Source of the DNA: Ursus arctos
Taxonomy: Eukaryota; Chordata; Mammalia; Carnivora; Ursidae
Length of the DNA stretch: 64,000 nucleotides
Direction: 5' to 3'
Assembly (NCBI RefSeq): GCF_023065955.2
Contig: NW_026622997.1
Span: 21,990,001 to 22,054,000, forward strand
Below are positions 11,481 through 22,060 of this stretch, in pieces. Below the pieces are notes generated by a model. It did not search any database, was not told where the DNA came from, and worked only from the letters and a program-made list of their open reading frames with translations. Positions within the stretch are counted from its first letter, which is position 1. Each line of letters starts with the position of its first letter. A program made the position numbers and the translations under genes.

Positions 11481-12480
11481 ATAAGAGAATATTTTAAACA
11501 TATTTATGACAAGTTTTCTTTATGACAAGAAACAAGTTTTCTTTATTTATGACAACTTTGAATAGACACATTTCTTGAAACTCAAAAATTACCAAAACTG
11601 ACACATGAAGAAAGAGAAAACAAACCTTAATATTCATGTGTCTATCAAGGTAATTGAAGTCATATTTTCAAACCTTCCCACAGAGGAAGCTCCAGAACCA
11701 TTTTGGCTTCACTTGGAAATTCTACTAATTATTTAGGTAAGAAATGATAGCAATCTTAAACAAATTCTTTTGGATAATAGAGAAAGAGGGAGTAATAGCA
11801 AACTCATAAACCTGGGATTATGAGTCAGAAAAAGAGATCTCAAGGAAAAACTATGGGTTAGTAATCTTTAAAAACTTCAAAAGTAAAACTCTTAACAAAA
11901 TATTAGCCAGTTGAATCCAGAATTATATAAAGCAGATGACCAGGTGGAGTTTGCTTCAGGAATGCAGGATTGATTTAACATTTTAAAATCAGTCACCTCA
12001 TTAACCATATTAACAGAATAAAGGATAAAGGCCATATGTATCCCAATATATGCAGAAATAGTTGACATTATTTGACAGAAGTGAACCTGATTCTGTTCAC
12101 TTTCTAGTTGTCAACTAGAAATAGAAAGGAACTCTCTCAACCTGATAAAAGGCATGTAGGAGAAACTGTAGCTGACCACATACTTAATGGTGAAAAAACT
12201 GAGTATGTTTCCCTTAATATCAGAACTAAGGTAAGGGTATCTGCTGTCACCACTTTTATTAACTTTCTATGAACGGCCCTAACCAGAAAATCGATATGAA
12301 TGAGATAATAAATAAAAGGCATAGAGACTGTCCAAGAAGGATTAAAATTTTTAATTCACGTACTTGGGAAATCCTAAGCTATAAAAACTGCTAGGCTAAG
12401 TGAATTTAGCAAGGTCGCAGGACACATGGTCAATATGCAAAAATCATCTGTGGCAGTTCTGTTGAAATAAGAACAGTCTG

Positions 12481-13240
12481 GCTGAATAAGCTGCATGCAG
12501 ACGGAGTCTCCCACCAAGGACAATTCTATACATGGGACAACATACAGGAAAACCATCTACCCCAAGGTGCTGGGAAGTAAACAAGAGTAGGCAGACTGTG
12601 GAGAAAAGTCAACACTCAGAAGAAGAAAACACACAGTGAGCTTCCCATTTTTATGGCTTTTAGCCTGATGATAGGTTGTGATCAACAGCATGCAAACAAG
12701 CTAAAAGGCCAAAGAAAACCAGCAGTCTTTCTGATCTGAAGAACAAGGGGACAGTGTTTGGGGTGAACACAACTATTTTGAAGTGAAGGGGGGGGTGTTC
12801 CGAAAAGAAGACAGAGCTGCAGAAGGGAAGACCAATATCTCTGTGTGAAGTTTGTCCAGATTTCTGACTAACCCTTGAAACATGCGTGCGTAGGACAGGC
12901 TCAAAGGAGCTAAAGATAAAAGAATTGAATGGAATGTTAAGCTTTTGCTCAACAGCTAAGTTAGTTGTCTGCTAAAACAAAACAAAATGAAACAAAAACT
13001 ATGAAAAAGGATGTAGTGGAAATGCTAGAACTGAAAAACATAACATTTAAAATAAAAAAAATTGATGAGCTTAATAGGGTAGCAGATGCCCGAAGAGAGT
13101 CCATGTAAACGAAGATAGATAAATAGAGACTTTCTCTGTGAACAACAGAAAACACATTGAAACTACACATGAACACAGCCTCCTCAACTTGTAAGATAGC
13201 CTAAAAACATCAAACTTACAGTTTGAGGTTCATAGAGTGA
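12481..13240 (+). mobile_element. HAL1/L1 ORF1-region relic
   Basis: Contains the HAL1-type leader phrases (AGCTGCAGAAGGGAAG, ATATCTCTGTGTGAAG, GTAGGACAGGCTCAAAGG) followed by an ORF1 coiled-coil-like block near 13020-13180 (TAGAACTGAAAAACATAAC, CGAAGATAGATAAATAGAG). The coding potential is decayed. Confidence 0.55.
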
Positions 13241-13760
13241 AGTGCTATTCACCCCGAAAAGGAACAAATTGGTATTACACAGAACAACAGGATGATCTCA
13301 AAATTACTCTGCTGAGTAAAAGAAGTCCTACAAAAATGAGTCAAACTATTTGATTGCATTTATATGAAATTGTTGAACTTCCGAAAGTACTTTACAGTGT
13401 GAAAGAGAAGAAAAGGAAAAGAAAGAAAAGGAAAGGAATGGAAAGGAAAGGAAAGAAAAGGAAAGGAAAGAAAAAAGAAAAGAAAAAGTAATGAAAAAAA
13501 GAAAAACAAAAAGAAAAAAGAAAAAAAGAAGTGGTTGCTTCTCAGGGACAGGGGAGGAGCATATTGCAGAAGGGCAGGAGGGGTTGTTGTGGACTAATGA
13601 TAATGCTCTATATCTTGACAGGTTTTTAGTAATACGGCATATGCATGTGTCAGAACTCATTGCAGGTACACTTAGGGTTTGTGCGTTTCCTTGAATGTAT
13701 CTATTAAGCCAAACTAAAAACCATGAAATATATTCAAATTAGTTAATGATATGCATATTA
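13241..13760 (+). mobile_element. L1ME-type 3' end
   Basis: GATCTCAAAATTACTCTGCTGAGTAAAAG, TTGCATTTATATGAAATTG, then after a purine tract the usual 3' UTR (TTGACAGGTTTTTAGTAATACGG, GTGTCAGAACTCATTGCAGG). Confidence 0.7.
13401..13530 (+). repeat. (GAAAG)/(GAAAA)n purine tract
   Basis: About 130 bp, nearly all purine, built from GGAAA/GAAAG units. It splits the L1ME 3' UTR. Mirror-symmetric purine tracts like this can form triplex DNA and mutate in length. Confidence 0.95.
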
Positions 13761-13769
13761 AAGTTTTAA

Positions 13770-13970
13770 GGGCAAAGTGAAACGAAATCTCCATATTTTT
13801 GAGCATTCAAAAGTAGATGGATTGAATGGTTAGAGGAATGAATATGGAGAGCTATGTGATAAATCAAGTATATAAAGAAGTTAGTGGCAGAATTGGTAGT
13901 GATAGACAGGGGTCACTGTAAAATGTTTGAATGTTTCCTTAATGAGTCATAAAAATCAATCGTATTTTAC
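13770..13970 (+). repeat. L1M-type 3' terminal fragment
   Basis: GACAGGGGTCACTGTAAAATG then TTTGAATGTTTCC resembles the terminal 3' UTR of L1M subfamilies. Short and diverged. Confidence 0.45.
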
Positions 13971-14950
13971 ATACTAGCAAGAAATAAATAAAAACATAAA
14001 TGTTGAAAATATTCTACCAGTACAATAGCACTATGAATAAAATATTTAGGAGTAAATTTAGAATATTTATGTGCAAGAGCACGTACTGAAAAGTACAAAA
14101 AATTGCTGAGTGATGGTTAGACCTAAACAAATGGAGTAATGTATGTGAGTCACCAGGGAAATGCAAGTTTAAACCACGATGTGATATCACTGCTCACCCA
14201 CTAGAAAGGCTAAAAATTAGAAAGACAAGTAATATCAAGTGCTGGGGAGGACAAAGAGCAACTGGAACTTTCTTGTTCGTGGGAAGGAAAAACTTTACAA
14301 CTGCTTTTGAAAAATTTGTCAATTTCTCTTAAACTTAAGGATGCATGTATCATATCACCTGGTAATTCTACTCCTAAGTATTAACTCAAAAGAAATGAAC
14401 ACATGTGTCTATACTATGACTTTGACATGAATGTTCAGGGCAGTTTTACTCAAATAACCTAAAGGTAGGTATAACTCAATATCCCTCGACAGATAAATGG
14501 ATAAACAGATCGTATTTTGTTTATAAGACAAAGATACATAGTATTTTATAATAAAATTTGTGCGTGTGATAGAAATGCAGTCGTATTAGTAAATATTAAT
14601 TAATAAAGTTAATTTAATAAAAATTAATAAAAATATACCCAGTAACATGTATAATTCTAAAAACACAGCAAAAACAATAACAACCACAAATGCAGAGTGA
14701 AAGAATTCAGACACAGATTCCATTCATAGAAAATTCTAGAATAGACATAGAGCAAATTTACCATGATAGATTTGCTTAAGGTCAGGGTATTGGGAAGTAG
14801 CACAAAGGAAGTTTGAGGGGTGATGGAAAATGTCCTATATTTTGATCAGTTTTGGTTACTTAAGCATATGTATTTGTTGAAACAGATGTATACACTTCCA
14901 ATGGAAGCATTTTATTATCTATGCATTTTGCTTCACTAAACTTGAGTTAA
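13971..14950 (+). mobile_element. L1ME ORF2 3' part and 3' UTR
   Basis: Follows the C-terminal ORF2 in order: CACCAGGGAAATGCAAG, TGTGATATCACTGCTCACCC, GTGCTGGGGAGGACAAAGAGC, CACCTGGTAATTCTACTCC, GAATGTTCAGGGCAG, then the 3' UTR (TGATGGAAAATGTCCTATAT, CATATGTATTTGTTGAAAC). Many stops. An AT-rich insertion lies at about 14570-14640. Confidence 0.75.
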
Positions 14951-15640
14951 CAACGTGTAGTTTATCATGGAGTCAGTGGGTGGCCTGTGGCTTCACAGAG
15001 AATTGACAGGGAGATTCCCAACTGATGTGCCTGTTGATGGTTTGCCTTAAAAAGTAATGGGATTGAACTAGTTGGTGATTTTCTCTATTCTCTTACTGAG
15101 TTTCACTATGAATTTTTTCAGAAAGAATTGAGTGATATTATGAGGCTAAAGATCAAACTATTCCTATGAGGATTGATTCCAATGGTGTCTGTGATCTTGA
15201 AATATTCTCGAAATGCTTATAAATGCTTTGAAAGTTACCCCATTTTTGGAATATGCTATTAATAGAAAGACACATTCAATGAAAGCTCTGTCAGAAAACT
15301 GTGGGTGAGCCTACCTTTTCCTACTGGGGTCCCACCATGTGTTGTTAGTCATAAATTTTCAAGTTGGGGCAGAACCATGTTTCTTGATTTTGGAACAAGA
15401 TCTATTCCTAAAAACATGAAATTTAAAGACTGCCCTTGGGAATAGTTTTCTGTGTTCCCAAAAGAATACGTTCTTGTTCTTTTAAATATTTTAAACTTTC
15501 ATAGTCAGCAGCAAAAGCAACACGTTGCACTCATCTCGTTTTCTGTTAGCAAATGTGTTTCTTCAAAGACAAAAAGATTGAGTCTGACTTGAGTTCATTA
15601 GGCCTCCGAGGAGAATGATGCAGAAAAGTTTATGAAGGAT
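14951..15640. other. Single-copy-looking DNA
   Basis: No gene or recognised repeat. Confidence 0.4.
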
Positions 15641-16250
15641 AACAAACAGGTGGGGTGGCTTTTGGCCTTCTCTGACTTTGGATCTGCTCCCTCTTATTTA
15701 CCATTTAACCCATTCAGAACAGGTATCCACCACCTCCCCTCCCCTTATTTCATGGAAAGTTGTGTAGACCACAAATGGTCTCAGGCTCCATCATTCTTGA
15801 AAATGAATCATTCTGTAACCTGACAATTTGCTCCTTTCTGAAACATTCTTCTCTTGACTCCCATGGGGCCCCATTCTCCTAGTCTTCTGTCATCACTGTG
15901 TCTTCTCTTTTTCGGTCTCCTTTGTGGCTTTTCTTCCTCTACTCAACTTCTGATGTAAGAGTGTTCAATGTCTTATGTCCAGTCCTTCTCTTTTGCTATA
16001 GCTTCTCCTTAACAGAGACAATAATTTAACCCCGGGCTTCTAGGTGTGACAAATATGCTGATGACTAGCACATTTATGTCTCTATTCCAAAAGAGCCCCA
16101 GATTTATAGATCCAGTTGTTTACTTTTTAAATCCACATGGAGGCATAGTAGACAATTCCTGCTTAACATGCCTAAAATGATGTTCTTTCTTCTAATCACC
16201 TTTTCATGACCTAATCTCTTCCTAAGAAGAGATTTTCCCATGTAGGGAAA
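15641..16250 (+). mobile_element. L2 LINE fragment with fossil RT motif
   Basis: The block at 15840-16200 follows the L2 reverse-transcriptase region. A CT-rich TTGGCCTTCTCTG-like stretch comes first, then ACTCAACTTCTGATG, then TATGCTGATGAC at 16054-16065, which still reads Tyr-Ala-Asp-Asp (the RT catalytic motif) in one frame. CCCCAGATTTATAGATCCAG and TGCTTAACATGCC follow. No frame is open over the whole region. Only the order of phrases and the YADD support the call. Confidence 0.65.
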
Positions 16251-16302
16251 TTCTATCACCATGGACTTGATTGATTAAGCTCAGATCCCATGTGTGATTT
16301 CT

Positions 16303-16503
16303 TTTTTTTTCCCCTAAACATTTTATTTATTTATTTGACAGAGATAGAGACAGCCAGCGAGAGAGGGAACACAAGCAGGGGGAGTGGGAGAGGAAGAAGC
16401 AGGCTCATAGCGGAGGAGCCTGATGTGGGGCTCGATCCCATAACGCCGGGATCACACCCTGAGCCGAAGGCAGATGCTCAACTGCTGTGCCACCCAGGAG
16501 CCC
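16303..16503 (-). mobile_element. Young carnivore SINE (SINEC_Ame-like), full length
   Basis: Minus-strand element with T-tail at the left, CGATCCCATAACGCCGGGATC body and TGCCACCCAGGAGCC head complement. It is flanked by a perfect 16-bp TSD (16287-16302 and 16504-16519, CCCATGTGTGATTTCT). Confidence 0.96.
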
Positions 16504-16519
16504 CCCATGTGTGATTTCT

Positions 16520-16924
16520 AACTACCTTTTTCTTATATCTTATGTGGAAAATTGTATATGGCCCATTTTTCAAATAACACAAGAAAAACAAAATCCCCAA
16601 ATATGAGTACCTCTGCTGGTACTTTAGACTTACATTTTCAGGATGGGTTTCAAAAAGGAGCCTCGTTCTACACCTGTAGGGAAACCTATCAAAATCCATC
16701 CAAGAAGAATGATTTTAATGCCATTTTAAATTCCTGGTGAGAGTTTTCACAGCCTCTCCTGATAGTTAGTCCATTAATACAGTAAATGTCCTGAATGCTC
16801 CCTCCCTGAAATTTAAGTCTTCTGTGCTTACCTTCCAGACCTTTCAGTAAAAGAATTAAACTGACTAACTCTTCATGACCTTGTGATGTCTCATCTCAGT
16901 CTGTAATTGCCTCCCCTGGTTGAA
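16520..16924. other. Single-copy-looking DNA
   Basis: Nothing recognised. Short opposing open frames (62-73 codons) overlap the SINE edge and look like chance. Confidence 0.4.
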
Positions 16925-17159
16925 TGTCTACCACTTATAGAAGCCAGCATGTTAGGCACTTCATGTATGCTGTTTAATCCATGTAATTAATGTAGTTAAT
17001 TTAATTTTCACAACAATTTAGAAAGATAGTATCTTCCCTGTTTTCCAGAAGGGGAAATTGAGGCTTGTAAAGGTTACATAAATAATCCAAGGTCGTTTCA
17101 CTAATAAGAACCGATATCCAATGATTCAAAATCAGTGCTTTCTCCAGGATCCCATGCTG
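16925..17159 (-). repeat. MIR
   Basis: GTTAGGCACTTCATGTATGCTGTTTAATCC, TTCCAGAAGGGGAAATTGAGGC and CCAAGGTCGTTTCACTAATAAG match the inverted MIR core with an internal AT-rich expansion. Confidence 0.65.
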
Positions 17160-17232
17160 TGTGTATGTATGTATGTGTGTATGTATGTATGTGTGTATAT
17201 AGATATACATATACATATATACATATATGTAA
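17160..17232. repeat. (TGTA)n/(TATA) microsatellite
   Basis: Interrupted TGTATG units run into TATACA units. More AT-rich alternating sequence follows to about 17330. Confidence 0.95.
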
Positions 17233-17449
17233 TATTTATTTAAATACGCTGTGTGTGTATATATATTTATTTATTTAAATATTCTATCTCATAACTATGT
17301 GTGTGTCTGAGTGTGTGTGTATAAAATCTCAAAACTCAAGAAACTATTAGCCACTAGAAAATCAGTTTTAGTCGGACACAGTGCTTGGTGGTGGTGTAGC
17401 AGTGACAGTGACATAGTATCTTAGTAATTATGAGATGGGTAGAGGATTC

Positions 17450-17680
17450 TAGAGCTGCCTGGTCCAAAACTGTAACCACTAGCCACATGTGGCTATTTAA
17501 ATTTTAATTTAAATTAATTACTAGAGAATAAAGTTAACTAAAACTTAAATTTAGGGTTTACTTCTTCAATCACACGTACATTTAAGTATTTAAGTGCTCA
17601 ATAGTCATATGTGACTAGTGGCTACTATACTGGATGTCCCCAACCCCAGAGGCTGATCTGTTGGCCAGTACTGTTGTAGA
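17450..17680. mobile_element. Non-autonomous DNA-transposon-like repeat with inverted ends
   Basis: The left part has ACCACTAGCCACATGTGGCTATTTA (about 17477) and the right part CATATGTGACTAGTGGCTAC (17607), which are inverted versions of each other around an AT-rich centre. This arrangement is typical of a widespread mammalian DNA-transposon relic. I do not recall its family name with certainty. Confidence 0.6.
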
Positions 17681-17823
17681 GGTTTCATGGCTTGTGTGTT
17701 TCCACAAATCATTTAAAGTAAGTGAAAATTAGTACCAATGTTGGTCTGCAGGGGCATTGCTAGTGGCAGAGGAGATGGAGGCAGGGCATGAGCCTAAGGA
17801 AGTTGTAAGTGAAAGGTTAATTT

Positions 17824-17994
17824 ATTTTTTTAAAGATTTTATTTATTTATTTGAGAGAAAAAGGGAGAGTAAGAGGGAGGCGCAGACTCCCCACTGAGCA
17901 GAGAGCCCTGTGCGGGACTCGATCCCAGGACCATGAGATCAGGACTGGAGCCAAAAGCAGATGCTTAACTGACTGAGCCACCCAGGCACCCCAG
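17824..17994 (-). mobile_element. Carnivore SINE, slightly shortened
   Basis: Minus-strand SINEC with AAAGATTTTATTTATTTATTTGAG tail complement and GAGCCACCCAGGCACCCC head complement. Flanked by a 10-bp TSD GGTTAATTTA (17814-17823 and 17995-18004). About 20-30 bp shorter than full length through loss in the CT-rich middle. Confidence 0.95.
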
Positions 17995-18218
17995 GGTTAA
18001 TTTAGATCCACAAATTATTCCAGAGTCCCGAAAAGACAGGCCTGAACTAAAAAAAGAAATTATGAAAGAAAGCAAAGTATTGTCCAGTTGCAAATTGAGT
18101 TAGTGATACCTTTTCACAATACATTCAGTAATATTTATAAGGGCTTAAGTAATTTCATGTGAGCTTGGTAACAGAGAGAAATAATGTTATAGTTGGAATT
18201 TAAAAATAAAAGTATGAG

Positions 18219-18420
18219 TGGGGCACTTGGGTGGCTCAGTTGGTTAAGTGTCTAACTCTTGGTTTCAGCTCAGGTCATGATCTCAGGATCCTGGGATCAA
18301 GCCCCTTGTTGGGCTCTGTGCTCAGCAGGGAGTCTGCTTGAGATTCTCTCTCTCCCTCTGTCCCTCCCCCCACTTGCTCTCTCTTCTCTAAAATAAACAA
18401 ATAAATCTTTAAAATAAATA
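18219..18420 (+). mobile_element. Carnivore SINE, full length
   Basis: GGGGCACTTGGGTGGCTCAG head to AAATAAATCTTTAAAATAA tail. Direct repeat ATAAAAGTATG flanks it (18206-18216 and 18421-18431). Confidence 0.95.
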
Positions 18421-19175
18421 ATAAAAGTATGGCACTTAATAACAATCCTAAATTAATCCAGACAAGGATAAAGTTCTAAGATTCTATTAGGAATAACTAA
18501 CATTGATTGTAAGGCACTCTCTTACATCATAAATGGGTGTGGGATTCAAGACAGAATGCTCATTCATCATGGGAGGTCTGGCTAACCACCCAAATCAGAG
18601 CTACACACTGCACACCACATGTCCCTTCAGTAGAAGCCCCAGCAGCTGCATTAAGCTGGGGCTCAGTGAGGTCTCAACGAAGGCTCTCTGGGCATTGGTA
18701 GTCAAGGAGAGAATCTGGAAGAGTATAATCCTAGAGAAGCACCTAGTGAATGTAAGAGCCCATCTCTGAAAAGTGCTCCTAGCCTGGTGTAGGCATCGTG
18801 TGCCTCTTGTGGCTTTATTAGAGCTGCTGTGCTTGAATAGAAACCATGGCTAACTCTCAGACTTATTTATTAAGAGGTTCCACTCTATTGGAACCATTGT
18901 TAATAGATTCCTACAAGGAGAGGTAGCTAGAATTGTGAGCTTTTGTCCCCTAAATCAACATAAACCCTATTTCTTGCCCCAACTCTGATCTCTCCCCCTT
19001 TTCTGAATCAAAATTAGATTTGGAAGACTCCATGCCTAGACAATTCGGACCCCAATTCATCTCAATCAAAGCTCAAGCATAACTCAACTTTGGCCAACCA
19101 GTAAATCTCAGACTTTCTTCCATTACCTTTCACTGGCCCTGCATTTACCATGTTGCTAATAAAAACAAACAAAGC
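18421..19175. other. Single-copy-looking DNA
   Basis: No gene or recognised repeat. A 78-codon frame at 18533-18769 resembles nothing known. Confidence 0.4.

Positions 19176-19214
<39 letters not shown>
19176..19214. repeat. (AAAT)n microsatellite
   Basis: About ten AAAT units without interruption. Confidence 0.98.
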
Positions 19215-19599
19215 GTCAGTCTAGCCAATCTCAAGTGTAAAGTTGGGGCTCGAGGGAAAAGATCCTTTTCTAGTGGATTGTCATACAGATCTCATACCCC
19301 TCTTTGGGGTTATGGTCCCTATTTGAGAAATACTTTCCTAGATTGGTGGTTTAATATTTTTATTCTTAACTCATCAAAAATGTAGACATATAAAATTATC
19401 TCCAATACATAGAAGCCTGGATTTCAAGTGAAACCCAAGAATTCAGCACAATTTCTTCCATACACTGAACAATAATGAGAAGGTTCTTGTTTATTCAGAG
19501 ATTTACTCCACCATACCGTACTGTTCAGAGTTGAGGACAGAGTGTGGTCAAGAAAAGATCAAATGTTTAGGAAAGATAGAAAGTATAAGATGTGTTTTA

Positions 19600-19835
19600 C
19601 ATTTTTCCTCTAAAACTATTAAAATGTATATTTAACTTTTTAATTATATGAAATTTTGAACATATAGTAAAGTAGAAAAATGAGATACTGTATGTACCGA
19701 CCACCCAGCTTCAACAATGATCCATGTACCTGATCTTGTTTCATCTATAGGCTTTCCTTCTATATTCCCACCCCTTGATGCAAATCTGAGACATTATATT
19801 TGATCAGAATGCACCTTAAAGAATAAGGACACTGT
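19600..19835 (-). repeat. Probable old L1 3' UTR fragment
   Basis: GACCACCCAGCTTCAACAATGATCC, GATCTTGTTTCATCTATAGG and GATGCAAATCTGAGACATTATAT follow a well-known mammalian interspersed repeat block. Subfamily and strand are uncertain. Confidence 0.45.
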
Positions 19836-20500
19836 TTTTAACATCATGAGCTTCTAGTTGTGACTGCAGAAAATACAGGATAGCATCTTAATGGATACCA
19901 CACAGGTATCATTGGCAAAATTCTGAATGTTAGAAACTTTACTGGATAAACACTCAGTTTTTTTTTTAACAATTAAATTGCAAAGGATAAAATAAGATTA
20001 TGGATAACCTATAAATTGAGAAAGACTAAGACACACATTGATTCTAACTAACAATTAGGAGACAATTGGGGAAATTTAAAACACTATGTTGATATTTGAT
20101 GATATTAAGTGATATTAAAGAATTACTGTTTTCTTTTTTTGTTCTTTCCTTTCTCTTTGTGTCTTTAAGCAGCTAAGATAATGGTATTATGATTATGGGA
20201 AGATTTTTTTTTAATAGTTTGCCATTAAAAAACAAGAGTAAATCTTATCTATCTGGAAACTGATAACTCGGAATGACTCATAACTTAGGAGTTCTGAGTA
20301 ACTCCCTTCTTCCTGTGGCAATTTTTATTTTTTGAATAACAAAAAAAGAAAATGTTACAAAAGTGAAATAAAATAAAATAAGCAAATCCTGAATTCAAAG
20401 GTAAACCCACCGACTCCAGATTCTTTCTGTTTTGAGGGGTAAAGAGCCATTGTCTTTTTCAGAATTAAGTAACAGAGCAAGGAAGCCATTGTTCTGTACA
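19836..20500. other. AT-rich single-copy-looking DNA
   Basis: No gene or recognised repeat seen. Confidence 0.4.
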
Positions 20501-20648
20501 CCCCTTTTCTTTTTTTCTTTTTTCTTTCCTTTCCTTTCCTTTCCTTTCCTTTCCTTTCCTTTCCTTTCCTTTTTTCTCTTCTTTTCTCTTCTTTTCCCTT
20601 CCCCTTCCCTCCCTTCCCCTCCTCTCTTTTCCTTTCCTTTCCTTTCCC
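20501..20648 (+). repeat. (TTTCC)n polypyrimidine tract
   Basis: Almost pure pyrimidine over ~145 bp. About ten TTTCC units sit at 20523-20573, flanked by less regular TCTT/CCTT units. It creates four spurious long open frames on both strands (Lys/Arg/Gly-rich or Phe/Ser/Leu/Pro-rich). Confidence 0.98.
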
Positions 20649-20739
20649 AAATATATCTACCAAACAACACTGAGTTTGGCAGAACTTCTCAGCATTTGTA
20701 ATTTTTGCTTTGTTAAAAGTACAGGGACCCATTATTTTA

Positions 20740-21180
20740 TGAATCTAGTTCATGTGCTCTCCTCTGTCCTGCATGGGTGATGTAGGCCATTGGAAAAGGC
20801 ACAGAGAAGACTCCTTAGACTCTTTCCCCCAGCTTTTCACACCGTGCCATATATTTAAATAACAGGCTGAGATGGGGAGGGATGAGTCTCTCAAGGAAAG
20901 AAATACGGCGCACTCATTAGAAGGCTCATTAAGGATAAAGGGCAGGAAGGGGGCTCTGAGAACAGACTCTTACTCTGGTATTTATTAGGACAAAGCACTC
21001 TTTTTAATGGGGCACCTGAAATGCTCTCTGCTGCAATCATTATGAGGCATGAGTGCTTTTACTTACTTCTTGGGATCAGCTTTGCCCTTCTCTCTGCCTT
21101 GGTAAACAGTTGACAACAATGCCCTTGTGTTCCAGGCTCCTGCGGAGAATTTGTTCTCACTTTTCCTGTCTTCGCTCAGG
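20740..21180. promoter_or_regulatory. Candidate conserved non-coding element
   Basis: Repeat-free stretch of balanced composition with dense transcription-factor-like words: CCATATATTTAAATAAC (20848-), GCTCATTAAGGATAAAGGG (20926-), GGTATTTATTAGG (20977-), TGACAACAATG (21111-). There are no long frames. Enhancer function is an inference from texture alone. Confidence 0.25.
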
Positions 21181-21352
21181 AGTTCTGTGCTTCTAGTCTG
21201 CGAGGGCATTTAAAAATTGGACCTTTCTTCCAAGCACTGTGAATTGGGGGATAGAAGTACACTTTATTGCTCGTCTCCTCTCCTGAATCTCTCTTCCCTT
21301 CCTCCATTTCATGTACAACTCTCCTACTCTCTTTTGCTCCTTTCCCTTAGGG

Positions 21353-21576
21353 CAGAAGTTACCAAACTTCTTTAAAGGGTCAGATAATACAGATAGTAAA
21401 TACTTTAGGCTTTGTGGTCCATAAGATCTCTCTCTCTCAATGCTGCTATTGTAGTGCAAAAACAGCCATAAACTATACATGAATGAATGGGTGTGGCTGT
21501 GTTCCAATAAAACTTTATTTATAAAAACAGGTGCTGGGCCAGATTTGGCCCACAGGCTGTAGTTTGTTGATCCCTG
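21353..21576. mobile_element. Complete non-autonomous hAT-type DNA transposon
   Basis: The ends are inverted repeats: CAGAAGTTACCAAACT at the left and, inverted, CAGGGATCAACAAACT at the right, with 11 of 16 matching. The interior holds the family phrases GTAAATACTTTAGGCTTTGTGG, GTGGCTGTGTTCCAATAAAAC and GGCCAGATTTGGCCCAC. Candidate 8-bp TSDs CCTTAGGG (21345-21352) and TTCTAGGG (21577-21584) differ only by transitions, which fits an old hAT-Charlie insertion. Confidence 0.75.
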
Positions 21577-21702
21577 TTCTAGGGATCTAAATAGGACGTT
21601 CCCATTGCATTTATAAGATGAAAGTAGTCACGTGGTATTCTCAAATAGTTTTAACTTCATTTATTCAATAACTCATCAAATTTCAACACCTACTACATTT
21701 TT

Positions 21703-21885
21703 TTAAAAAGATTTTATTTATTTATGTGACAGACAGCCAGTAAGAGAGGGAACACAGCAGGGGAGTGGGAGAGGAAGAAGCAGGCTCCTAGTGGAGGAGC
21801 CCGATGTGGGACTCGATCCCGGAACGCTGGGATCATGCCCTGAGCCGAAGGCAGATGCTTAACGCCTGTGCTACCCAGGCGCCCC
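21703..21885 (-). mobile_element. Carnivore SINE (SINEC_Ame-like)
   Basis: Minus-strand element with tail complement AAAAAGATTTTATTTATTTATG and head complement CCCAGGCGCCCC. A 14-bp TSD CCTACTACATTTTT is at 21689-21702 and 21889-21902. Confidence 0.95.
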
Positions 21886-21899
21886 GTCCCTACTACATT

Positions 21900-22060
21900 T
21901 TTAATACCCATTATGTTCTTATGTTCCAGACTCTATGCTGGGTACTGGGAATATGGAAGCATAAAGAACCCAAGGAGCTCAGTCTTATGAGTCATTGGAC
22001 AGAAGGGTAAACAACTACAATATGATATATTTGATGCTACAATGGATAGATGGGCATCCC
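21900..22060 (-). repeat. L2 fragment
   Basis: CCAGACTCTATGCTGGGTACTGGGAATATGGAAGC then CAAGGAGCTCAGTCTTATGAG then ACAACTACAATATGATATAT: the usual inverted L2 order. Confidence 0.55.

Larger units (their letters stand above)
10110..12480 (+). mobile_element. Old L1 ORF2 relic, broken by two SINEs
   Basis: DNA phrases follow mammalian L1 ORF2 in order. The endonuclease-RT linker is at 10190-10260 (CTGGATAAAAAAATAAGACCC). TCATCAAGAAGACATAAAATTCC lies near 10643. The N-terminal RT region is at 11480-11750. The RT core to post-RT is at 11900-12480 (GCAGGATTGATTTAACAT, GTCACCACTTTTATTAAC, GTCGCAGGACACATGGTCAATATGC). Many stops and indels; no reading frame survives. SINEs at 10355-10563 and 11275-11480 interrupt it. 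A local duplication (ACAAGTTTTCTTTAT at 11509-11523 and 11532-11546) arose inside it. Confidence 0.8.

Noticed and set aside
13346..13694. 104- and 67-codon opposing frames
   Set aside because: Created by the GAAAG purine tract inside an L1ME 3' UTR.
20355..20732. 125-, 91-, 89- and 61-codon frames over 20.4-20.7 kb
   Set aside because: All are stop-free only because of the (TTTCC)n/purine tract; low-complexity Lys/Arg/Gly or Phe/Leu/Pro/Ser products.
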